Position numbers and translations under genes: made by a program
Shown: positions 5,931-12,001 of the stretch, piece by piece
How positions within the stretch are numbered: the first letter of the stretch is position 1
Layout: each line of letters opens with the position of its first letter
Notes under the pieces: generated by a model
What the model was told of the DNA's origin: nothing
Database searches by the model: none
Seen by the model: the letters and a program-made list of their open reading frames with translations, nothing else
DNA from: IMCC26207 sp044357715
Lineage (GTDB): Bacteria; Actinomycetota; Acidimicrobiia; Acidimicrobiales; Microtrichaceae
Length of the DNA: 14,796 nucleotides
Direction: 5' to 3'
Assembly (NCBI GenBank): GCA_044357715.1
Contig: JBIKPA010000046.1
Span: 1-14,796 of the forward strand

Positions 5931-6997
5931 CTGGTTCGAAACGCTGGCAGCACATACTTGCCAAAGAGTTTGCACTCCTCAATATGTGGGTACCCAGAGA
6001 GAATGAAACAGTCCACGCCAAGGCTCTGATACCTGCGGAGTTTGGCAATGATCTGGTCGGGGTCGCCAACGAGCGCGGCCCCGGCCCCTGACCTTGCCCG
6101 CCCGATTCCCGTCCAGAGACCAGGCTCGATATAGCCCTCATCATCGGAGCCGTCGCGAAGCTCCGCTTGCCGGCGAACCCCGGCAGAGTTGCTATCGAGT
6201 GAGCGCTGACGAATCTCCACACCCCGCGACTCATCAAGGCCTGCGAGCAACTGCCGAGCAGCCGCTCTTGCCTCTGACTCGGTCTCTCTCACAATGACAT
6301 GTGTTCGGAACCCAAAGCGCAGAGTCCTATTGAATGCTGCTGCGCGGGCACGCATATCGCCTACGAGTTCAGCTACTGCGGCCTCAGTATCAGGCCAAGT
6401 CAAAAAGACATCCGCATGTTCAGCAGCAACTCTGCGTGCTGGCTCGGAGTGCCCACCGAAATACAAATCAGGGCAGCGTCCAGACACGGTGGAGACTCTT
6501 GGAGGCTGCAAGTCAAAGTTAAAAAACTCTCCGTGATGCTGCACTTCTTGGCCATCAAGGAGCTGCCGCAAGATAGACATCACCTCGGCAGTTCGCCGGT
6601 ACCTTGGCTCGGATTCAAGTGGCGCTCCAGGCAAATCACTCGAGATGATGTTGATGGTCAATCCACCGCCAAGCATTTGATCAAGCGTGGCCAATTGCCG
6701 AGCCATCTGCGGCGGCCATAGCTCACCGCAGCGCACCGCAGCGAGTAGGCGCATTCGGCCTCGAACCTCTGCGGCAACCCCACCGGCAAATACCAGTGCA
6801 TCAATCCCGAGTTGATAACCCGAGGGCAACAAGATGTTGTCGAATCCCTGATCCCGCGCAGTTCGCACAATCTCTGCGCAGTGCTCAAACGAACTCTGCA
6901 AATGTGGTGCGGGCACCCCGAGTTGTTCAAAGTCGTCGTCGCATAACGCCGAGAACCAAGCAAACTCGGGGCCGTGTCGTCGAAAAGATTCGCTCAT
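5927..6997 (-). CDS. SsuD-like LLM-class FMNH2-dependent monooxygenase
   Basis: This 356-residue protein starts at the ATG at 6997. A GGGGAG lies 8 nt upstream, and the ATG overlaps the aldo/keto reductase stop codon as ATGA. Family blocks are the barrel segment PPQMARQLATLDQMLGGGL (95-113), the FGGHSEPARRVAAEHADVF segment (180-198) and RTHVIVRETESEA (231-243). H233 lines up with the active-site His228 of E. coli SsuD. The C-terminal blocks LWTGIGRARSGAGAALVGDP and LGVDCFILSGYPHIEE closely follow SsuD. Such enzymes use reduced FMN and O2 to cleave alkanesulfonates to aldehyde and sulfite. No flavin reductase (ssuE) or ABC transporter (ssuABC) is in the window, so the natural substrate may differ. 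A longer start at 7039 lies inside the upstream gene and has no advantage. Confidence 0.88.
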   Translation of the reverse strand: MSESFRRHGPEFAWFSALCDDDFEQLGVPAPHLQSSFEHCAEIVRTARDQGFDNILLPSGYQLGIDALVFAGGVAAEVRGRMRLLAAVRCGELWPPQMARQLATLDQMLGGGLTINIISSDLPGAPLESEPRYRRTAEVMSILRQLLDGQEVQHHGEFFNFDLQPPRVSTVSGRCPDLYFGGHSEPARRVAAEHADVFLTWPDTEAAVAELVGDMRARAAAFNRTLRFGFRTHVIVRETESEARAAARQLLAGLDESRGVEIRQRSLDSNSAGVRRQAELRDGSDDEGYIEPGLWTGIGRARSGAGAALVGDPDQIIAKLRRYQSLGVDCFILSGYPHIEECKLFGKYVLPAFRTS

Positions 6998-7971
6998 GGA
7001 AGTGGCTCCCCGGTTCCAGCCTGATACAGCGAGTACCACTCCTGTCGGCTCAGTTGAACAGAGAGTGCCTCGGCTGATCGGGTAATCCGGTCCACTCGCT
7101 GTGTACCCAGAATCGGGATTGGTGCAGATGGGTGAGCCAAAACAAAGGCCAACGCGATCGAAGACTGCTCAACCCCGTGACGCATCGACAGTTCATCAAG
7201 CACCACTGCGATATTGCTCGCAACTCCCCCGATTGCGTGAGTTGAGTCTGCGACCGGGCCGCTAACGCGACCACCGCCGAGCGGACTCCAAGCCAAGGGG
7301 GTGAGTTGCAGTTCAATGCACTGGTCCAATGTTCCATCACGAACAGCATCGCTATGGAAAACGCTGAATTCTGGCTGACTGCTCACTAGCGGTCTCGGAA
7401 GATAGCTCTGTACAAGTTGCAACTGAGAAGTGGTGACGTTTGAGAGTCCGAACTCGCGCACCAACCCACGCTCGTAAAGATTCATCAGCGCTCCAGCAAT
7501 CTCTTCGGGGTGAGTGAGCGAGTCGGGCCGATGTATCTGATACAGGTCGATGACCTCTACCCCGAGTCGGCGAACTGACGCCTCACATGCCTCGGTGAGG
7601 TACTCGGCTGAACTGTCATAGGGCACTCCCGGGCGAATGCCTCCTTTGGTTGCCAACACCATCTGCTGTCGCAGTGCAGGTGCCTCTGCAAGCACCTCGC
7701 CGAGCAGAGTCTCGGCTCGGCCAAACCCGTTCTGGCCATCGAAGCCATAGATGTCTGCTGTGTCAATCAGGTTGAACCCTGCTTCTAACGCTGCCTCGAT
7801 TGTGGCTCGAGCTGCCGTTCGATCTCCTTCGGCCATTCGCCAGCAGCCGTATGCGATCGGGCCAACTCGCAGATCTGAGCTACCGAGCCTGCGGTCGCTG
7901 CGACTCTGGGCAGTGGGTGGCTGGGCAGTGGCGTTCTGGATTACTTGTTCGTCAACAGATTCATCAATCAT
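6994..7971 (-). CDS. Aldo/keto reductase
   Basis: This is a 325-residue (beta/alpha)8 NAD(P)H-dependent oxidoreductase. The catalytic tetrad is complete: D70 and Y75 in LIDTADIYG, K109 in LATKGG and H147 in YQIHRPD. The C-terminal cofactor region includes IPILGTQRVDRI. Residues 1-27 are a polar extension ahead of the core, which begins RRLGSSDLRVGPIAYG. It resembles the YdhF/general-stress AKR groups; the substrate is unknown. The start at ATG 7971 has only a weak GCGAG upstream. Its stop codon (6996-6994) overlaps the start of the SsuD-like gene by 4 nt, so the two are probably translationally coupled and act on related compounds. The divergent Gfo/Idh gene begins only 40 nt away, so the promoters must overlap or lie inside the opposite gene. 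Confidence 0.92.
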   Translation of the reverse strand: MIDESVDEQVIQNATAQPPTAQSRSDRRLGSSDLRVGPIAYGCWRMAEGDRTAARATIEAALEAGFNLIDTADIYGFDGQNGFGRAETLLGEVLAEAPALRQQMVLATKGGIRPGVPYDSSAEYLTEACEASVRRLGVEVIDLYQIHRPDSLTHPEEIAGALMNLYERGLVREFGLSNVTTSQLQLVQSYLPRPLVSSQPEFSVFHSDAVRDGTLDQCIELQLTPLAWSPLGGGRVSGPVADSTHAIGGVASNIAVVLDELSMRHGVEQSSIALAFVLAHPSAPIPILGTQRVDRITRSAEALSVQLSRQEWYSLYQAGTGEPLP

Positions 7972-8011
7972 TAGCTCGCACCATACTCAGCTCATGGAGA
8001 ACACTGTGCCC

Positions 8012-9151
8012 ATGAGTAAAACAGCAGTGACTGCAGATGAGATCCGCTATGGGTTTATCGGGGTTGGCATGATGGGCCAAGAACACATCCGTAATGTTCA
8101 AGCCCTTCCCGGTGCCACTGTCGTAGCAGTCGCAGACCCAGAGTCAGCCTCGCTCGCCGCGGCGCAAGAACTTGTGGGCGACACGGTCTCCTCCTATCTC
8201 TCGACAGCCGAGATGTTGGCAAACGAGTCACTCGATGCTGTGGTGATTTCTTCGCCTAACTTCACCCATCGATCAGTGCTCGAACCCTTGTGGGAGACCT
8301 CGCTGAACCTGCTGATCGAGAAGCCACTGTGCACCACAGTGCCAGACTGCCTTGAAGTCCAGACCGCTGCTCAACACCATGACGGCATTGTTTGGGTTGG
8401 ACTCGAGTATCGCTACATGCCCCCGGTGCAACGCTTCTTAGAAGAACTTGCTCCCGCCGAAACGGCCGTAAGCGACTCTTCCACCGGGAGGCTTCGGATG
8501 CTCTCCATTCGAGAACATCGCTTCCCTTTCTTAGAAAAAGTTGGCCACTGGAACCGCTTCAGCGCAAACACGGGCGGCACTCTGGTGGAGAAGTGCTGTC
8601 ACTTCTTTGATCTCATGCGGCTGGTGATTCCTAGCAAACCCATCAGCGTGATGGCCTCTGGCGCTCAGGACGTCAACCATCTACAAGAGCAGTACCCCGA
8701 AGGCACACCCGACATTTTAGACAATGCCTTTGTCATTGTTGACTTCGAAAACGGTGCCCGAGCAAGCCTTGATCTGTCGATGTTTGCTGAGGGGTCAGCC
8801 TTCGAACAAGAACTTGTAGCAGTAGGTGACCTAGGCAAAGTAGAAGTCAAGATCCCCGGGTTTATGGAGGTCTCTCGCGGTCGGCAGGCCGAAATCACTG
8901 TGGGGTCAAGAGGGCCAGGCTGGCCGGTTGCTACCTCTCTGATCGGTACCCAAGAATCCGTCCTCTATCTCGGTGCGCATCACGGCGCCAGCTACCTAGA
9001 ACACGTTGATTTCTGCGATGCGATTCGCAATGGAACGGCGCCACTAGTCACCGTTGAGGATGGCCTGTGGTCAGTTGCAATGGGTGTAGCTGCGCAGAAG
9101 TCGCTGGCAGAAGGCCGCGTTGTCACTCTGAGCGAAATAGGCCTGAGCTGA
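8012..9151 (+). CDS. Gfo/Idh/MocA family NAD(P)-dependent oxidoreductase
   Basis: From the ATG at 8012 the protein has 379 residues. An in-frame ATG at 7994 would add MENTVP and is the alternative start; a GGAGA lies about 12 nt before 8012. Extension further upstream is excluded by overlap with the divergent aldo/keto reductase gene. The Rossmann motif is GVGMMG (17-22) within YGFIGVGMMG, and the next strand ends VAVADP (38-43). EKP (103-105) is the conserved Lys-Pro motif. GGTLVEKCCHFFDL (188-201) carries the conserved GG and the H197/D200 positions of the catalytic motif, as in inositol and sugar dehydrogenases. Members oxidise or reduce sugars, inositols or derivatives; this one cannot be assigned a substrate. 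There is no signal peptide, so it is cytoplasmic. It stands opposite the AKR/SsuD-like pair, which may share regulation. Confidence 0.9.
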   Translation: MSKTAVTADEIRYGFIGVGMMGQEHIRNVQALPGATVVAVADPESASLAAAQELVGDTVSSYLSTAEMLANESLDAVVISSPNFTHRSVLEPLWETSLNLLIEKPLCTTVPDCLEVQTAAQHHDGIVWVGLEYRYMPPVQRFLEELAPAETAVSDSSTGRLRMLSIREHRFPFLEKVGHWNRFSANTGGTLVEKCCHFFDLMRLVIPSKPISVMASGAQDVNHLQEQYPEGTPDILDNAFVIVDFENGARASLDLSMFAEGSAFEQELVAVGDLGKVEVKIPGFMEVSRGRQAEITVGSRGPGWPVATSLIGTQESVLYLGAHHGASYLEHVDFCDAIRNGTAPLVTVEDGLWSVAMGVAAQKSLAEGRVVTLSEIGLS

Positions 9152-9165
9152 CGGACTCAGCTCAG
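9143..9165. terminator. Perfect 9-bp stem-loop built over both convergent stop codons
   Basis: CTGAGCTGA (9143-9151) and TCAGCTCAG (9157-9165) are exact inverted repeats with a 5-nt loop. The last three bases of the left arm are the TGA stop of the Gfo/Idh gene. The first three bases of the right arm are the stop of the opposite DUF2254 gene. A bidirectional terminator is the natural reading, but no U-tract follows on either strand, so intrinsic termination is not proven. Confidence 0.6.
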
Positions 9166-10521
9166 CGCCGCGTCAGCTCTATCGGCATCATCAAGCGCTG
9201 CCAAGGTCAGAGAGTATCGCCGCTCAATATCTTCCATGTCTCCGCTCACAAACATCCCCAGTCGCGCTGTTTCGATGACTAAATCGGCATGCTTTTTCAA
9301 GGGGAAGCGGTGCTCCGGCCGAACCACGGGAGCCATTGCAGAAATCGCATCAAGTAGCCGAATAAGGACCGCCGGATTACTTGCGCCAGCCTGTCGAATC
9401 AAGTCAAAGGCAGTCTTCAGTACTCGATCAAACTTGAGCGGTGGAACCACCAGCCTCAGAGTCTCGTCATCAGTACAAATTCCACCCGTTCGTTCGGGAT
9501 ACTTGCCCACATCCACCATTGCAGCCCCAAGCCAATCAACACATGTCAGCCCGGTGTAGGTGTCGTTGATGGCCGGCGATAGAGCACGTAGTGCGATTTC
9601 AACCACTTGGGCAATTGCAAACTCTAAGTCTTGGCGAAGAGTTCGAGACCTGCCGATCTCAACAGCCTCGGCAATTACTTTCTGCACCCGAGGCTCTGCT
9701 CCCGCTGGACTCACCCATGCCAGGGTCTGACCAACTTGGGTGAACTGCCCTGGCCGACGGTTCAACACAATCACCGCATCAGCGGATTCGGCCGCTTCCA
9801 AAAGGCGGCCGAGATCAATAAGTTCGACGTAGCCAGTTCGAATTGCAGCAACCTGCGCTCCCGATTCGCGACATTGCCGAGTAACGGTCCCAACTTTTTC
9901 TGCATCACTCTCGCGAACGGCCGTACCCAAAGCGGCAGTGGCCTCGGCAAGGACCTTCCCTAGGTCCGCAACTACAGAAGCAACAACGTTGGGCGCCTGA
10001 ATTGTTGACGCAACTCGATGAACATAGAAAACCAAAAGCCCAAAGCATCCCAGCGACAGGACCTGCACTAGGAACACACTGAACGAGGGAAGGTCGCTCC
10101 CAGCACTACTGCGAATCGCCGAGAGCGTCAACATGTTGAAGATCACGGTTCCCAAAAATGCACCCAGGGTTATCTGCGTAACCGGGTCCTTCATAAAGCG
10201 ACGTATCAATCGCGGACCTAGCTGAGAGGAGGCTAGGGAGAAGGTCAGAATGCTTGTTGAGAACACCAATGCGAGTGCAGTTGCCACGGCGCCGAGTAGA
10301 GCGGTCACCAAAATTGCCGCGTCCTGTGGCGAATCATCAAGAAAGGAATCGGGAAAGAACGTAGCGCTAAGGTCAACGTGTCTGTTGATGAGCACTGAAA
10401 TGTAAAACAGCAGCACCGAGCCGATGGACATCAAGAGCGGAGTGACCCACAGATTGGGTCCAACCCGATAAGAGATCTCCCACCACCAAGTAGAAAAGCG
10501 TAAGCGCCTAGATGTGGTCAT
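9157..10521 (-). CDS. DUF2254 family membrane protein
   Basis: This 454-residue protein starts at the ATG at 10521. Four membrane segments are visible at about residues 25-46, 68-96, 116-135 and 148-169. The rest is a soluble C-terminal half. The family signature is in the soluble part: RSRTLRQDLEFAIAQ (291-305) followed by IALRALSPAINDTYTG (309-324), which contains the conserved ALSPAINDP-type motif with T for P. RRPGQFTQVGQTL (255-267) is a small beta segment common in these proteins. The function of the family is not established. It starts 19 nt after the ArsC-type gene on the same strand, so the two are probably an operon. The N-terminal TWWWEI block with a charged start suggests the N-terminus lies inside the cell. 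Confidence 0.88.
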   Translation of the reverse strand: MTTSRRLRFSTWWWEISYRVGPNLWVTPLLMSIGSVLLFYISVLINRHVDLSATFFPDSFLDDSPQDAAILVTALLGAVATALALVFSTSILTFSLASSQLGPRLIRRFMKDPVTQITLGAFLGTVIFNMLTLSAIRSSAGSDLPSFSVFLVQVLSLGCFGLLVFYVHRVASTIQAPNVVASVVADLGKVLAEATAALGTAVRESDAEKVGTVTRQCRESGAQVAAIRTGYVELIDLGRLLEAAESADAVIVLNRRPGQFTQVGQTLAWVSPAGAEPRVQKVIAEAVEIGRSRTLRQDLEFAIAQVVEIALRALSPAINDTYTGLTCVDWLGAAMVDVGKYPERTGGICTDDETLRLVVPPLKFDRVLKTAFDLIRQAGASNPAVLIRLLDAISAMAPVVRPEHRFPLKKHADLVIETARLGMFVSGDMEDIERRYSLTLAALDDADRADAALS

Positions 10522-10540
10522 GTTGCTTCGCTACCCATCA

Positions 10541-10903
10541 TCAGACACCCAAAAAAACTGGCACTCTAGTCTTTGGCCGCCCGATGATGGCCTGATCGCC
10601 CTTCACTAAAACCGGCCTTTGCAACAGGGCAGGATGCGCCAAAAGCACATCTAAGACTTGCTGCCGACTCTGCACCATTGCTTCGGTCAATCCCAACTTC
10701 TTGAAGTTGGCATCACGGCGAACTAGGTCAGTTGGCGGGTCCTCGAGTTTGTCCAAAATCTCGTTCAGTTGTTCCTCGCTCGGGCGTTCAGCTTTGAGCA
10801 TGTATTTCACAACCCGATAATCAACACCTGATTCCTCGGCAATCTCAACTGCATATTTCGACGTGCTGCATCCTGGGTTATGAAAAATGGTGACCTGACT
10901 CAT
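10541..10903 (-). CDS. arsC: ArsC-type (thioredoxin-fold) arsenate reductase family protein
   Basis: This is a 120-residue protein. The active-site loop is HNPGCSTSK, with H8 and the nucleophile C12 as in E. coli plasmid R773 ArsC. The three arginines that bind the oxyanion in that enzyme (R60, R94, R107) have counterparts at R62 (LVRRD), R96 (RPVL) and R109 (IIGRPKTR). The catalytic set therefore looks complete. The reaction would be glutathione/glutaredoxin-type or mycothiol-coupled reduction of arsenate to arsenite (family knowledge). There is no arsenite exporter, ArsR or arsB nearby. It may instead belong to the YfgD-like housekeeping branch, so the symbol is a family label. No Shine-Dalgarno precedes the ATG at 10903, and a near-palindrome AAGCTAGCTT lies just upstream (10911-10920). 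It is followed by the DUF2254 gene. Confidence 0.87.
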   Translation of the reverse strand: MSQVTIFHNPGCSTSKYAVEIAEESGVDYRVVKYMLKAERPSEEQLNEILDKLEDPPTDLVRRDANFKKLGLTEAMVQSRQQVLDVLLAHPALLQRPVLVKGDQAIIGRPKTRVPVFLGV

Positions 10904-10960
10904 GCCAGCAAAGCTAGCTTGCTGCTCAGCCCGCTGCTCTCAGCGCACTACCCTCGGCCA

Positions 10961-11962
10961 ATGCCATCAGCCGGTCATAGTCCTGCAACTCAAGGCAGCG
11001 GCAATCAGGGCGGCGGCAATCAGGGCGGCGGCAATGGAGTTGGCCCGACACCTGCACAGCACTCTGGGGCTTCAGCGACACCGCTTGGTTTGAGCGCAGC
11101 ACTCGTGGCTGTCTTCGCATGGGGGTTAGGGAACACCATTATCGCAGCAGTTCCAATGACTGGCATGGCCATTGCCTTTTACCGACTGGGCTTTGCCTCG
11201 GTGCTGTACACCGTCATCTTGTACGGCCGGGGTGGTCGGCTGAGTAGCCGTAGCTTTCGTTTCGGCTGGGAGGGGGGCATTGCTTTCGGCGCCGATATTG
11301 CAGCTTTCTTCGTTGCGATTCACCTAACGAGTGTTGCCAACGCCACCACGATTAGCGCCCTGCAACCGCTAGTAATAATTGGCTTTGCGGCAGTTATGTT
11401 CGGCGAGCGAATCCGCGCTCGACACATCCTCTGTTCGGTGGTCGCTACTGCCGGTGTGGCCCTCGTTGCCTTTGGCGCTGCTCAAAGCGGCAGCGGGTTT
11501 GGCCTAGGGGACCTCATGGCAGTACTTGCCCTATTTGCTTGGGCTTGGTATTTCATTGCTTCGAAAAAGGCACGACGTCACCTAGACACGTTTGAATATA
11601 TGACAGTCATGAATCTGGTGGCTTTCATCTTTGTCATCCCCATCACACTGATTACTCAGGACTTGTTCCGGACCGAGAATCGCCTCGGTTGGACGACCTC
11701 GCTGGCGATTCTTGCCATCGTGCTCATTCCCGGCTCAGGTCACATTCTGATGAACTGGGCCCACGCACACACCACGTTGGTGTTGACCTCATTAATTACA
11801 CTTGCAATGCCAGTGATCTCTGCTGTCAGTGCCGCTGTGTTTCTTGATCAGTCGGTGAGCGCTGTTCAAGTCTTTGGAATAGCGCTTGTGCTTGCAGCAC
11901 TGGCCTTCGTGATTGTTTTGGATTCAAAAACTGCTGCCGACGCGACCGAACCGGCACCCTAA
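10961..11962 (+). CDS. EamA/DMT-superfamily permease
   Basis: From the ATG at 10961 the protein has 333 residues. An earlier ATG at 10880 would overlap the divergent arsC start by 24 nt and is less likely; neither has a Shine-Dalgarno. Residues 10-30 are a Gly/Asn/Gln-rich repeat. From about residue 42 there are ten hydrophobic segments arranged as two EamA halves. The first half contains FAWGLGNTI, ANATTISALQPLVIIGFAAVMFGERI (124-151). The second half contains VLALFAWAWYFIASK (188-202) and the TTLVLTSLITLAMPVISAVSAAVFLDQSV stretch (271-299). The double 'xxLxPlxxxxxaxxxxgE' pattern marks the drug/metabolite exporter family; in the second half the E is replaced by D296. The substrate is unknown. 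It precedes the GH3 gene by 39 nt on the same strand and may be co-transcribed with it. Confidence 0.87.
   Translation: MPSAGHSPATQGSGNQGGGNQGGGNGVGPTPAQHSGASATPLGLSAALVAVFAWGLGNTIIAAVPMTGMAIAFYRLGFASVLYTVILYGRGGRLSSRSFRFGWEGGIAFGADIAAFFVAIHLTSVANATTISALQPLVIIGFAAVMFGERIRARHILCSVVATAGVALVAFGAAQSGSGFGLGDLMAVLALFAWAWYFIASKKARRHLDTFEYMTVMNLVAFIFVIPITLITQDLFRTENRLGWTTSLAILAIVLIPGSGHILMNWAHAHTTLVLTSLITLAMPVISAVSAAVFLDQSVSAVQVFGIALVLAALAFVIVLDSKTAADATEPAP
11000..11036 (+). repeat. 15-bp tandem repeat encoding a Gly-Asn-Gln tract
   Basis: The unit GGCAATCAGGGCGGC occurs twice in a row (11000-11014 and 11015-11029), followed by a partial third copy. It encodes GNQGG repeats in the cytoplasmic N-terminus of the permease. 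Its length is a multiple of three, so copy number could vary without frameshift. Confidence 0.8.
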
Positions 11963-12001
11963 TTTCTGATGATCTAAAGACTGATGAGGAGTACAAACAA
12001 G

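Noticed and set aside
7751..8011. Upstream extension of the Gfo/Idh gene
   Set aside because: It would overlap more than 200 nt of the aldo/keto reductase 5' end, and the Rossmann fold begins only after 8012.
10541..10903. An arsenic resistance operon
   Set aside because: Only the ArsC-type gene is present. Neighbours are DUF2254 and a general permease of the EamA type, not ArsB/Acr3 or ArsR.
10880..10960. Earlier start for the DMT permease
   Set aside because: It overlaps the divergent arsC start, adds non-family sequence and has no ribosome site; 10961 is preferred but not proven.
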